The notes under the pieces: generated by a model
Database searches by the model: none
Told to the model about the DNA's origin: nothing
What the model saw: the letters and a program-made list of their open reading frames with translations, nothing else
Position numbers and translations under genes: made by a program
Assembly: GCF_018139565.1 (NCBI RefSeq)
Contig: NZ_JAGSPK010000003.1
Span: 310,001 to 374,000, forward strand
Length of the DNA stretch: 64,000 nucleotides
DNA from: Cognatundibacterium rivi
GTDB taxonomy: Bacteria; Pseudomonadota; Gammaproteobacteria; Burkholderiales; Burkholderiaceae_D
Reading direction: 5' to 3'
In this document: positions 48,029-57,432 of the stretch, one piece after another
Numbering within the stretch: the first letter of the stretch is position 1
Layout: each line of letters starts with the position of its first letter

Positions 48029-49474
48029 ATGCTGAAACTGACGTCGTGCTTGCTGGGCATATTATCTTCAACGCTGTATTCAGGCAGCCTGCTGGCACAA
48101 ACTGTGCTGCCGCTGAAAGTAGAAGACGCTTTCCGTCATTCTCCGGTTCCGTCTGCAGCGATGAGTGCGGTGGTGATACCGCTGAATCCGGCAACAGCGA
48201 CGCCAGTATTACAGCAAAATGCCGATGCCAGCTTTAGTCCGGCATCGACCATGAAGCTGCTGACAACCCTGATTGCACTCGAAGAGCTGGGCCCGACCTT
48301 TCGCTGGAAGACACAATTTCTTGCTGATAAGCCGCTCAAAAAAGAAACCCTGAACGGCAATCTGTATTTGCGCGGTGGCGGCGACCCGAATCTGACCTGG
48401 GAAAAATTCAGTGTCATGCTGCGCGCTTTGCGCACGCAAGGCATACGCAAAATCAATGGCGATCTGATTCTGGACCGCAGTTATTTTCAGCCGGAGCGCC
48501 TCGACATAGACGCACCGCCATTTGATGAACATCCCGACGCGTATTACAACGTGATTCCTGATGCCTTACTGATCCACAGCAATCTGACTTCGTTCAGTAT
48601 CGAATCGACCGCCGAAAAAATCGATACCCGTTTGCTGACACCGCTCGACAAGATCAAATTTTCAAATCATCTGCACTTCAATGAAAAATCCTGCGCCGAA
48701 TGGGAAAGCGAATGGAAAGCACCCGTCATCGAATTTCAGCGTAAAGACCAGATCGAGATCATGCTCAGCGGCGGCTTTCCACGGCGCTGCAAAATCACGA
48801 CGTACCTGAATATCATCGAACGCAATCAGTACATCGCGCACATGTTCCGTGCGCTGTGGCAGGAAATGGGCGGTAGCTGGCAAGGTCAGGTGCGCGATGG
48901 GCTGGTGCCGTCAAATACGACACTCTTGCATGAACGTGCATCGGAAACGCTGGCTGACACGCTGCGTATCGTCAACAAGCAATCCGATAATGCGATGGCG
49001 AAGATTTTATTTCTGACGCTGGGCGCAGAATCGCCTGACAAAACCAACGGCAATACCTTGCAGGCAGCCGATGCGCGTATCAGAAACTGGCTGGCGAAAC
49101 GCGGGATCAGTGATGCCGGGCTGGTGCTGGAAAATGGCTCAGGCTTATCACGCACAGAGCGCATCAGCGCAAATCAGATGGCGGCAATTTTAGCGGTCGG
49201 TGCGCGTAGTTTATGGAACCCGGAATTCAGTTCCAGCATGCCAGTCGCCGCGCTCGATGGCACCATGCGCAAACGCCTGAAAGGCAGCGCCGCCGAATTC
49301 CGCGCCCGCATCAAAACCGGCACCCTGAAAAACACCACGGCGATTGCCGGTTATGTGCGCGACATTCACGATCAGGCATGGATCGTTGTCGCAATGATTA
49401 ACCATGATGAAGCCAGCAAAGCCAAACCTGCACTCGATGAATTACTGAACTGGGTTGCCGCAGGGCGACCATAA
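48029..49474 (+). CDS. dacB: D-alanyl-D-alanine carboxypeptidase/endopeptidase (PBP4, S13)
   Basis: A 481-residue periplasmic penicillin-binding protein of peptidase family S13. Signal peptide about 1-24 (ending GSLLAQ). Active-site motifs: S73-T-M-K76 (SxxK), SDN in KQSDNAMAK, and KTG in RIKTGTLKN. It trims or cleaves cross-linked peptidoglycan. ATG 48029 has AGAGGAT 8 bp upstream. The longer frame from 47951 is not needed. It is monocistronic, followed by a shared terminator. Confidence 0.93.
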   Translation: MLKLTSCLLGILSSTLYSGSLLAQTVLPLKVEDAFRHSPVPSAAMSAVVIPLNPATATPVLQQNADASFSPASTMKLLTTLIALEELGPTFRWKTQFLADKPLKKETLNGNLYLRGGGDPNLTWEKFSVMLRALRTQGIRKINGDLILDRSYFQPERLDIDAPPFDEHPDAYYNVIPDALLIHSNLTSFSIESTAEKIDTRLLTPLDKIKFSNHLHFNEKSCAEWESEWKAPVIEFQRKDQIEIMLSGGFPRRCKITTYLNIIERNQYIAHMFRALWQEMGGSWQGQVRDGLVPSNTTLLHERASETLADTLRIVNKQSDNAMAKILFLTLGAESPDKTNGNTLQAADARIRNWLAKRGISDAGLVLENGSGLSRTERISANQMAAILAVGARSLWNPEFSSSMPVAALDGTMRKRLKGSAAEFRARIKTGTLKNTTAIAGYVRDIHDQAWIVVAMINHDEASKAKPALDELLNWVAAGRP

Positions 49475-49514
49475 GACGCGCATGGAACAGGTTCTCTGTA
49501 TGAGCCGCCGCAAC

Positions 49515-49555
49515 AAAAAAGGCAGCACAGCTTGAATCGCGGTGCTGCCTTTTTT
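49515..49555 (+). terminator. Bidirectional terminator between dacB and thioesterase gene
   Basis: GGCAGCAC (49521-49528) and GTGCTGCC (49542-49549) flanked by A6 and T6. It serves the two convergent genes. Confidence 0.9.
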
Positions 49556-49568
49556 AACGTGCGCAGAA

Positions 49569-50387
49569 TTACTGTTTGTAATACACGACCTGTGTGGTGG
49601 TTGCCAGTAATGCGCCGTCCGGCGTCCACAATTCAGCGATCTGATCGAAATAATTATTATAAAAACGATTCGCGCGCGCATATCCCAGCACACACTGCGT
49701 CCCATGTGCGGTCAGCGTTGCGGCATCCGCATGAAAATACACGGTCAGTGAAACGGTTCCGGCTGGCACCGCCTGTTTGCGTTTGATGTAAATACGCGGA
49801 AAAAACGCATCGGCAATCGCCGTCAGCGAACAGAAATCCATCACGCGTGGCGGCTCGTCGCGTATCCATTGCTGCGTCACGGTGTCGCTGCTCGTTTCCT
49901 GCGATGCCGGGGTCAGCCCAAGATGGCCGCGCAGCGTGCGGATATGGTAACGATTCACCCATGCCAGCCCGGTTGGCGGAATTTCCATGCCTTCACCGAC
50001 ATCGCTAACGTCGGGAAACTGCGCTTCGGTTGCCGACCAGGTTTCACGGCGCGTTGCAAACAAGGCAGTGGCTGTCGCTGCGATCTGGCCGTGCTGCACT
50101 AACTCTATGCTCCAGTGCTGGGTTGAACGGTTGGTGCGGATCAGCTTGGGAATCAGGTCAAATGCGCCGTCGGCAACGGGCGCAGCAAAATTCACGGTCA
50201 GCGCCAGCGGCTCGCCCTGACATTCAGGATGATCCATCACGGCGCGCAGCAAAGTTGCCGCCGTGATGCCGCCAAACGGGCCGACCATATTCGCGTATTT
50301 TGCCGAAGTCTGGCCACGGTAGTGATCGCCCTGCGGCGTCAGTTGTATTGCTTCGTCAAACGGGTGCATCGTGTTTGCTGTCGTCAT
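49569..50387 (-). CDS. Acyl-CoA thioesterase family protein (TesB-like double hotdog)
   Basis: A 272-residue protein with two hotdog halves. The N-terminal half has YANMVGPFGGITAATLLRAV and the C-terminal half has VSLTVYFHADAATL and YYNNYFDQIAELW-like segments (sequence RFYNNYFDQIAELW). It is predicted to hydrolyse acyl-CoA thioesters, with unknown chain length. ATG 50387 has GAGAGA upstream. It lies just downstream of a PhyH dioxygenase gene on the same strand (67 bp gap), so they may form an operon in lipid or small-molecule metabolism. Confidence 0.82.
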   Translation of the reverse strand: MTTANTMHPFDEAIQLTPQGDHYRGQTSAKYANMVGPFGGITAATLLRAVMDHPECQGEPLALTVNFAAPVADGAFDLIPKLIRTNRSTQHWSIELVQHGQIAATATALFATRRETWSATEAQFPDVSDVGEGMEIPPTGLAWVNRYHIRTLRGHLGLTPASQETSSDTVTQQWIRDEPPRVMDFCSLTAIADAFFPRIYIKRKQAVPAGTVSLTVYFHADAATLTAHGTQCVLGYARANRFYNNYFDQIAELWTPDGALLATTTQVVYYKQ

Positions 50388-50454
50388 AGTCTCTCGTTTT
50401 AATTATTGTTGAACGTTGTTGAATGTGATTAATTATTGTCGCTGCGGATACTGA

Positions 50455-51294
50455 TCAGAAGCCGCGCACCGGAAAGCTGGCATCACGTTGTATCCAGTTT
50501 TGCGGCGAATAGCGCGTTGCGCCATCGGTGACATGCAGGGTGTAGGCATGACGCGATACCGGCGAGCGGTTCGGCGCGCTGTAATGCGGCAGCAGCCCGT
50601 GAAAACAGACCAGACTGCCCGCTTTGACTTCAAGCGGCACGGCAGTGCTATCGTCCGGCCACGGTGTGGCATCGAGTTTTTCTACGCGCACCAGATCACC
50701 TTCGCGCACAAAGCGTTCGCGCATAGCCGTGCGGTGTCCACCCGGTTCTGCCCACAGACAACCGTTGTCCAGCGTCGCATCTTCGAGCGCAAACCAGAAA
50801 GTCGTAACGCTGACCGGGTCGGTTTCAAAATAAGTCGCATCCTGATGCCAGCGCACTTCGCCGCCGATGCCAGGCTGCTTGAAGATATACATCGACTGCC
50901 AGATTTGCGGCTGCTGCAAACCGAGTTGGCGCGCCACTTCAGCCAGCGCAGGGCCACGTGAAAAAGCGCTGAACACGGGATCAAGATCATGCATCGCATG
51001 ACCGATTTTATTAATCGACAGCGATTTATCCTGACGCAGATTGCCTTGCGCATCAAACGCTTCTTCTTCGAAAAAACAGCTGATGTTATTCGCTGAATTT
51101 AAGAAATAGTGATCGATATGTTGTTCCTGCTCTTTGGTCGTGAAGATGGAACGGGATTGCGCAGGGTCGAACGCATCGACGATCTGCGCCGCACGTTCAC
51201 GCAGGCCAGCGATCTCAGCTGCGGTTTTAAAATCCGGCACGATGACGTAACCGTCTTGCGTAAATCGGGTGATTTGTTCCGTCGTTAACATCAT
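50455..51294 (-). CDS. Phytanoyl-CoA dioxygenase family protein (PhyH)
   Basis: A 279-residue Fe(II)/2-oxoglutarate oxygenase. The iron facial triad is visible: H150 and D152 in RWHQDATYF, and the distal histidine near H237 in HGLLPHYSAPNRSP, with R243 a candidate for 2-oxoglutarate binding. It resembles the PHYHD1-like group. ATG 51294 follows AGGAAATC. A frame from 51348 would translate a 13-bp tandem repeat and is not supported. Together with the downstream thioesterase this suggests hydroxylation of an acyl-CoA or related compound. The substrate is unknown. Confidence 0.88.
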   Translation of the reverse strand: MMLTTEQITRFTQDGYVIVPDFKTAAEIAGLRERAAQIVDAFDPAQSRSIFTTKEQEQHIDHYFLNSANNISCFFEEEAFDAQGNLRQDKSLSINKIGHAMHDLDPVFSAFSRGPALAEVARQLGLQQPQIWQSMYIFKQPGIGGEVRWHQDATYFETDPVSVTTFWFALEDATLDNGCLWAEPGGHRTAMRERFVREGDLVRVEKLDATPWPDDSTAVPLEVKAGSLVCFHGLLPHYSAPNRSPVSRHAYTLHVTDGATRYSPQNWIQRDASFPVRGF

Positions 51295-51301
51295 GATTTC
51301 C

Positions 51302-51340
51302 TGTTTGAATTTCTTGTTTGAATTTCTTGTTTGAGTTTTT
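51302..51340. repeat. Three 13-bp tandem repeats upstream of the PhyH gene
   Basis: TGTTTGAATTTCT at 51302-51314 and 51315-51327 (identical), and TGTTTGAGTTTTT at 51328-51340 (two changes). They lie directly before the ribosome-binding site on the minus strand. Confidence 0.85.
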
Positions 51341-51593
51341 GTATGCATCCATTGCTCATTCGCCTATCTTAATAGAATTTCTATTCCGCTGACGGCAACA
51401 CTTCTATATCGTCATGCATATCTGTTGTTGCAAGGCTGACAAACATAGCGCAGACATGATCATTTCACCACAGAAACATTAGGCGCTGACTGAAAAATGT
51501 TAGCATCGTCATCAATCAATAAAAAAAGACGATTAAAGAACGCATAAACCTATTTCGATCAGAACAAACTGCCCGCTCAACAACGAGACTCAC

Positions 51594-51983
51594 ATGATTG
51601 CTTTCATCAAGCGCCGTATCAATATTGTCGTCGATGCTGTCTGCGATAAGTATTTTCTGACCTGGTTTATTCCGTTGATGGTTATTGCCCTGTTCGTGGC
51701 AGGTCTGCTGTTTGAATTAGTCAGCTATGACAGAATTTTTAAGCTGGCGCATTTATATTCGACACATTGTCGCGAACTCAACGACAAAGAGGCGTTTGCC
51801 ATGCTGATGACGATCTTTATCGCTGCCGTCAGCTGCCTGACAACCGTCGGCGAGTTAATGATCTTCGCCGATAAACGCCGCCGCGGTCTGCCGATAGAAC
51901 ATACCAGCTTGATTATCAGCGCATCGGCTGCCGTGATTTCGCTGGTGCTGATACTGGTGCTGTCGCAACAATGGTGCCGCTGA
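51594..51983 (+). CDS. Hypothetical membrane protein
   Basis: A 129-residue protein with three hydrophobic helices (about 22-43, 66-85, 103-123) and charged loops (RRRGLPIEH). No family is recognised. ATG 51594 is preceded by GAGACTCAC rather than a strong Shine-Dalgarno. It is unlinked to its neighbours and followed by repeat copy E. Codon use looks like the rest of the chromosome, so it is probably a real gene. Confidence 0.6.
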   Translation: MIAFIKRRINIVVDAVCDKYFLTWFIPLMVIALFVAGLLFELVSYDRIFKLAHLYSTHCRELNDKEAFAMLMTIFIAAVSCLTTVGELMIFADKRRRGLPIEHTSLIISASAAVISLVLILVLSQQWCR

Positions 51984-52101
51984 AATAAGCGCCTACCTTT
52001 GCCATACAGGAATCAGGCGTGCGCTGAACCACATCTCGGTATTATCTGGCGACGTCTATGTGGCATCTCAGTAGCGTATCAATGGCATCTCAGCGGCATC
52101 T

Positions 52102-52182
52102 ATATACTCCCCCGGGTATGCAAAAACCCCCTTTATTTTATTAAGACATTTCACTGGTTTTTCAAAAAACAGGGGGGAGTAT
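52102..52182 (+). repeat. Dispersed hairpin repeat, copy E (form II)
   Basis: ATATACTCCCCCGGGTATGC at the left, CCCCCTTTATTTTATTAAGA in the middle, AACAGGGGGGAGTATGC at the right. The outer arms ATACTCCCCC and GGGGGAGTAT pair. It lies upstream of the GHL10 gene. Confidence 0.82.
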
Positions 52183-52265
52183 GCATATACAGCGGATAAA
52201 CGCTGGTTTGTGCAGGGCGAATGCAGTAGCATCACAGCTCTTTTCGTTTTTGCCGTTATCGACGC

Positions 52266-53873
52266 ATGATCTCGCTTCCAGCCTCATTCTCTTTTTTCAA
52301 AAGCAATCATCAGGACATCGTGCGCGCTTTGCTGGCAGGCGTGCTCATCGCTGTACTGAGCGCCTGTAGCTCGCCGCCTGTCAGCGTTAAAACCCCGCCA
52401 GCACCATCAGCCATCATCGCTAACGCGCCGCCACCTTCGCTGCCGCTGAGCCGCGAAACACCGCCGACACCGCGCGAATTCCGCGCCACCTGGGTGTCCA
52501 CCGTCGCCAATATCGACTGGCCTAGCCGCCGCGACCTCAGCAGCGATAAACAAAAAGCCGAGATCATTACCATTCTCGACAACGCGGTGCAGATGAAGCT
52601 CAACGCCATCGTGCTGCAGGTGCGCCCGGCGGCCGATGCGATTTACCCATCATCCATAGAACCCTGGTCAGAATTTCTGACCGGCGAACAAGGCCGCCCG
52701 CCGTCGCCGTATTACGATCCGCTGCAATTCTGGATAGAACAGGCGCATGAACGCGGCCTGGAATTGCACGCCTGGTTCAATCCTTACCGCGCCCGTACCG
52801 CGCAAGCGAAAACCGTCGCCGCAAAAAACCACATCAGCAAAACTGCGCCTGACGCAGTGAAACAGTATGGTGACCAGTTATGGATGGATCCGGCAGAACC
52901 CATCGCCATGCAGCAAACGCTGAGTGTGATCAGCGATGTCGTGCGGCGCTACGATGTCGATGGCGTTCATATTGATGATTATTTTTATCCGTATCCGATC
53001 AAAGCCGCGAATGGCAGCGAGGTCGAATTCCCGGATGACAAAGCCTGGATCAGGTATTTGCAAAGTGGCGGCAATCTGATGCGCGCTGACTGGCGGCGCG
53101 CCAACGTCAATCATCTGGTGGAGGCGATTTACACCACCGTGCATCAGGAAAAAAGCTGGGTGAAATTTGGCATCAGCCCTTTCGGCATCGGCCGCCCTGA
53201 TCGTTTACCAGCGGGCATCGCTGGTTTCAGCCAGTACGACAAACTGTATGCCGACGTGGAACTCTGGATGGCAAAAGGCTGGTTTGATTATCTGGCCCCG
53301 CAGTTGTATTGGCCTATCAATCAGACGCCGCAGGCGTTCAAGGTATTGCATGACTACTGGATAGCGCAGAACGTGCAGCGGCGGCAGATCTGGCCGGGCT
53401 TATATACCAGCCGCATTGATCACAGTGATAAATCCTGGCCTGCCGAAGAAATTCTGAATCAGGTGGATGCGGTGCGTGAGCGCGGTGGTAACGGTCATAT
53501 TCATTTCAGCGTCATCAGTCTGAATCAGAACCGCAAAGACATACGCAAGCGCCTGATGGCTGAGAAATACACCTCACAGGCGCTGATTCCGGCAATGCCG
53601 TGGCTCAACAGCAGCAATATCACTGCACCGCAGTTGCAATTATCCGATGACAGAAAAACGCTGCAAGTCGCGCTCGCCGATGTCGCCAATACGAAACTGC
53701 TGGCGATCTGGAAACGCACCGATCAGCAATGGCTGTTCTCGGTTCAACCTGCGACAAAACTGAGCATCGATACCAGCGCCGATCCCCAGGCTGGTGCAAT
53801 CCGGCAAATTACCGTGATGGCGATCAGTCGTTCAGGACAGGAAAGCCAGCAAGCAAGTGTGCAATTCCCCTGA
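52266..53873 (+). CDS. GHL10-family (DUF187) glycosyl-hydrolase-like lipoprotein
   Basis: A 535-residue protein with an N-terminal membrane segment ending in lipobox VLSAC (Cys34), then a Pro-rich linker (about 40-70) and a (beta/alpha)8 GHL10 domain. That domain has FRATWVSTVANIDWP, LQVRPAADAIYPS, HAWFNPYRA and VDGVHIDDYFYP. The last has two adjacent aspartates likely in the active site. A C-terminal beta-domain is about 440-535. Relatives such as YngK and DigH act on peptidoglycan-derived glycans. Here it is inferred to be an envelope-attached glycan hydrolase. Start ATG 52266 has no strong Shine-Dalgarno. Confidence 0.85.
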   Translation: MISLPASFSFFKSNHQDIVRALLAGVLIAVLSACSSPPVSVKTPPAPSAIIANAPPPSLPLSRETPPTPREFRATWVSTVANIDWPSRRDLSSDKQKAEIITILDNAVQMKLNAIVLQVRPAADAIYPSSIEPWSEFLTGEQGRPPSPYYDPLQFWIEQAHERGLELHAWFNPYRARTAQAKTVAAKNHISKTAPDAVKQYGDQLWMDPAEPIAMQQTLSVISDVVRRYDVDGVHIDDYFYPYPIKAANGSEVEFPDDKAWIRYLQSGGNLMRADWRRANVNHLVEAIYTTVHQEKSWVKFGISPFGIGRPDRLPAGIAGFSQYDKLYADVELWMAKGWFDYLAPQLYWPINQTPQAFKVLHDYWIAQNVQRRQIWPGLYTSRIDHSDKSWPAEEILNQVDAVRERGGNGHIHFSVISLNQNRKDIRKRLMAEKYTSQALIPAMPWLNSSNITAPQLQLSDDRKTLQVALADVANTKLLAIWKRTDQQWLFSVQPATKLSIDTSADPQAGAIRQITVMAISRSGQESQQASVQFP

Positions 53874-54262
53874 TACAGCAACAAAAAAGCCATGCTGAAT
53901 GTGGTTTTTTTGAAGCTCTGCCTGCTGCTTTTTTACGCACATAAAAAATTTATTTTCAGCATCAAGTCGCCTCATCCAGCCTGCGCCATGCAGGCTCGGA
54001 AGGCGGCATTTTGATCTATATCTTTTAGTTATTGCCCGCGTAGAATTTTTCATTTGTCACCGGCAAAGTGAAAACCCTAGTCTGAATCTCAACGCGTATA
54101 TCGTTATAACGATTTTGCCTGACACCATGAAGCCAAATTGGTGCAAAAAGAAAAGAGCCTTGTTTCCGGATGTTGCAGCTAAAGGTATTTGTCATTCTGA
54201 ACCCGTGACGATAGCCCCACATCCTGAGCGCACATTGAACAGAATTATTTGAGGAGAGACCC
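53874..54262. other. Intergenic region before the large TonB receptor
   Basis: 389 bp with no supported gene. It has a poor hairpin with flanking A/T runs at about 53880-53915 (AGCCAT...ATGTGG), which could terminate the GHL10 gene. The right end has GAGGAGAG, a strong ribosome-binding site for the GTG start at 54263. Confidence 0.5.
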
Positions 54263-57103
54263 GTGAAATTGAAAACCATTGCCCATTGCATCGCCATTAT
54301 TGGTGTGACTGGCGTTTCTGCGACATCTGCGGTGGCGCAGGAAAAACCTGCCGATGTCACGCAACGTATCGAAATTACCGGTAGCAGCATCAAGCGTATC
54401 GCTGCCGAAGGTGCGTTGCCCGTCGAAATCATTACCCGCAAACAGCTCGAAGCCTCAGGCATCGTCACCGCTGAGCAGTTGATCTCAACGCTCAACATCA
54501 ATGGCAATGGTTCCGATAATCTGGCCAGTAATGCCGACGTCACCTCTGGTGCGCAGCGCGGCAATAACGGTGCCACTTCCGCCAACTTGCGCGGTCAGGG
54601 TTCCGATAGCACGCTGGTCTTGCTGAATGGCCGCCGTATCGCCACACACGGCATGAAAGGCTCCGCAGTCGATCTGAATTCGATTCCTATGGCGGCGGTT
54701 GAACGTGTTGAGATTCTGAAAGACGGCGCATCCGCGACTTACGGTACCGATGCAATCGGCGGCGTGATTAACTTCATCCTGCGTAAAAATTACAACGGCA
54801 TTGAAGCGCAGGCATTCACTGATCTGACACAACAAGGCGGTGCTGATATTCACCGCGTTTCTATCGTCGGTGGTTTCGGTAATCTCGATACCGATGGCTA
54901 CAACGTGCTGATTACCGGCACCCACAGTGAGAATCAGGCCTTGCGCGGCGATCAGCGTTCGTTTGTGAATACCTTCCAGCCAAATCGCGGTTTGTCGGTT
55001 GATACGCGCGGCACGCCGTTTGCGACCGTGTTTGCGACGTCGCTGGCCAACACCATCATGAGCAACAAGAGCAATACCGGCCCTATCCTGCCGGGCACAA
55101 ACCAAGCGATGAATGCGGTCAACGTGCTGAATCTGCCGGGTGGTGCGGGTTGTAACTCCATCGACGGTATGGCTGCTTATGATTACAAAATCTGGGATGT
55201 CGCTTCTTCCAAATATGCGTGTGCCTGGGATACCGGTCGCGCCGCTGTTTTACAACAACCGGTGACCAACGATAATTTCGTTTCGCGTGCCACATTCAAA
55301 GTCGGTGAACATCAGGTGTTCGCTGAACTGGTCGGTTCCCGCGTCGATGTGTCGAAAAGCTTCTCGCCGAATCAGGTGTCGCCAGGCAGCAATTTCCCGG
55401 TCTCGTCTTTCTATCCTAAGACCGGTGCTGCGTATGACATGGTATTCAATTCCATCGCTGCCGTTTTGCCTAGCATTAAATCCAACTACGGCGCGCCTAT
55501 CGCTTATCGCTGGCGTTGTATGGAATGCGGTAACCGTGAAATCAGCACCCGCACCGATGCCGCCCGCCTGCAAATCGGCGCCGATGGTCAGATCGGTAAC
55601 TGGGATTACCGCGTCGGCCTGTCACGTGCTTACAGCGAATCACAATCAACACTGGGCAACGGTTATAACTACACGGTCGCGCTGGCGAATGCACTCGGCA
55701 CCGGCATTATTAATCCTTTCCTGTTGCCAGGCCAGAAGCAATCACAGGCAGCGCTCGATTTGATCGCCAGCACCTCAGCCAAAGGCGTGGTGCTGTATGG
55801 TGGCAAAACCACCTTGACGCAAGCCGATGCAGCAATCTCCGGTGAAATTTTTAAACTCCCTGCCGGTGCAGTGATGGCAGCGTTTGGTACTGATCTGCGT
55901 AAAGAAGAATATACGTTTAACGGCGATGCACGCGCCGCCAATACCCGCCCGGCGATTCTGAATGCGCCGTTTGATGATGCGAATGCCTTGCCTAAAGTCA
56001 GCCGAGATATCCGCGCGATCTATGCCGAGTTTCTGGTACCTGTGTTTAAAAACATGGAAGTCACGCTCGCTGGCCGTCAGGATCACTACACCGGTTTCGG
56101 CAATACCTTTAACCCGAAAGTCGCTTTCCGTTACACACCGGTCGAACAAGTGTTGTTCCGTGGTTCGTATAACACCGGCTTCCGCGCACCTTCGTTCAAC
56201 CAATTGTTTAACGGCATTACCGAATCACCGTATGCAGGTAAAGATCTGGTCGATCCAGCGACATGCCCTAGCCTGAAAGCAGACAGCACGAAACCAGGCT
56301 GCGGCATCATCACACCAAACACCCTGACCGGCGGCAAAGCGAATCTGGGGCCGGAAACAGCGAAACAAGCGACTATCGGCGTCGTCTGGGCACCGAGTAA
56401 AAATTTCAGCGCGAATATGGATCTGTGGGAAATCCGCAAGGAAAACACCATTACCTCGCTGGATTTAACCACCATGCTGCAAAACTACAATCTGTTCAGC
56501 GCTCAGTTTATCCGTGACGCCAGCGGTGCGATTGTGCAGATCGACCAGCGCTGGGTGAATGCGGGTTCAAGCATCACCCGTGGTCTGGAAGTCGGCGCGA
56601 ATGCGAATGGCACGATCTGGAATGGCAAATGGACAGCAGCGATTGATGGCTCTTATCTGCTGGAGAAAAAATCCCGCCCAACCGCGAATGCAGCTTATGG
56701 CGAAAGCGAAGTCGGCCGTTTCACCTTCACCGGCGATTTGGGCCTGCGCTGGAAGCACACTGCTTATGTGACTTACACAGAAGGCAACTGGACAACCATG
56801 TTCTCGCAAATTTTCCGCTCTGGTTATAAAGATCAGGTCTTGCCTGGCGTACTCAATGGACTGGTTTCCCCATCAGATTACAATCCTGATGTGAAAAGCT
56901 ATTCCACCTTTAATCTGAGTGCGACTTACAGCGGCATCAAAAACATGACGCTGACCGCAGGGATCAAAAACATTCTGAACACCGACCCACCATTTGCGAT
57001 CACTTACGACAGCAACTCTGGCGCCGGCAGCTCATGGGAACCACGCGTCGCCGACCCACGCGGCCGCTCATTCACCTTGCTGGCGAATTACAAGTTCAAG
57101 TAA
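54263..57103 (+). CDS. Large TonB-dependent receptor
   Basis: A 946-residue outer-membrane receptor. Start is GTG 54263 with GAGGAGAG 8 bp upstream. Signal peptide about 1-26 (ending SAVAQ), TonB-box-like QRIEITGSSIKR, plug domain about 45-170 (VLLNGRRIATHG and VERVEILKDGASATYGTDAIGGVINF as family landmarks), then a barrel ending in LLANYKFK with a C-terminal aromatic residue at the second-last position. It is of the large carbohydrate or peptide type. The immediate neighbours do not indicate a substrate. The terminator and stop region are duplicated 4 kb to the right. Confidence 0.92.
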   Translation: MKLKTIAHCIAIIGVTGVSATSAVAQEKPADVTQRIEITGSSIKRIAAEGALPVEIITRKQLEASGIVTAEQLISTLNINGNGSDNLASNADVTSGAQRGNNGATSANLRGQGSDSTLVLLNGRRIATHGMKGSAVDLNSIPMAAVERVEILKDGASATYGTDAIGGVINFILRKNYNGIEAQAFTDLTQQGGADIHRVSIVGGFGNLDTDGYNVLITGTHSENQALRGDQRSFVNTFQPNRGLSVDTRGTPFATVFATSLANTIMSNKSNTGPILPGTNQAMNAVNVLNLPGGAGCNSIDGMAAYDYKIWDVASSKYACAWDTGRAAVLQQPVTNDNFVSRATFKVGEHQVFAELVGSRVDVSKSFSPNQVSPGSNFPVSSFYPKTGAAYDMVFNSIAAVLPSIKSNYGAPIAYRWRCMECGNREISTRTDAARLQIGADGQIGNWDYRVGLSRAYSESQSTLGNGYNYTVALANALGTGIINPFLLPGQKQSQAALDLIASTSAKGVVLYGGKTTLTQADAAISGEIFKLPAGAVMAAFGTDLRKEEYTFNGDARAANTRPAILNAPFDDANALPKVSRDIRAIYAEFLVPVFKNMEVTLAGRQDHYTGFGNTFNPKVAFRYTPVEQVLFRGSYNTGFRAPSFNQLFNGITESPYAGKDLVDPATCPSLKADSTKPGCGIITPNTLTGGKANLGPETAKQATIGVVWAPSKNFSANMDLWEIRKENTITSLDLTTMLQNYNLFSAQFIRDASGAIVQIDQRWVNAGSSITRGLEVGANANGTIWNGKWTAAIDGSYLLEKKSRPTANAAYGESEVGRFTFTGDLGLRWKHTAYVTYTEGNWTTMFSQIFRSGYKDQVLPGVLNGLVSPSDYNPDVKSYSTFNLSATYSGIKNMTLTAGIKNILNTDPPFAITYDSNSGAGSSWEPRVADPRGRSFTLLANYKFK

Positions 57104-57185
57104 TTCCGCTTGTAATGACAAAAAATCCTCGACAGTGATGTCGGGGATTTTTTTATTCAGCGTCAGAAATGAATCACTTTGCGTT
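57090..57185. repeat. Left copy of duplicated convergent intergenic segment (island boundary)
   Basis: Contains ACAAGTTCAAGTAA (the last receptor codons), TTGTAATGACA, the terminator, CAG, and ATCACTTTGCGTT, which read on the minus strand is AAC GCA AAG TGA, a remnant of the arsA end. It aligns with 61126-61221 along its whole length, with about one-fifth of positions different. Confidence 0.8.
57121..57154 (+). terminator. Intrinsic terminator of the TonB receptor
   Basis: AAAAATCCTCGACA...TGTCGGGGATTTTTTT, with arms ATCCTCGACA and TGTCGGGGAT (one G-T pair) and a T-run. Confidence 0.9.
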
Positions 57186-57432
57186 CCATGGTATTGTCTG
57201 TATTAACTTGCAACATAATTAACTGAAGTCTGTGCAAAAAATCTGGAAATATGTGGTGATGGTTGGTGGAATGTTTACAATTTTCATGACAGAAAATATT
57301 AATTAAACTAGAATTAATAACAATTAAAATCTATTAAAACACAGCCTGAATCAATCTTAAAATTATATAAACGTAAGATTTTTTTCATTTCATTCATCCA
57401 GTAACTATATCTCTGACGCCTTTTTAAAATAT
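57186..57432 (+). promoter_or_regulatory. AT-rich upstream region of the GT4-NACHT gene
   Basis: About 250 bp rich in A/T with several TATA-like hexamers (for example ATTATATAAACG at about 57360). No single promoter stands out and no Shine-Dalgarno is visible before ATG 57433. No small gene is supported. Confidence 0.4.
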
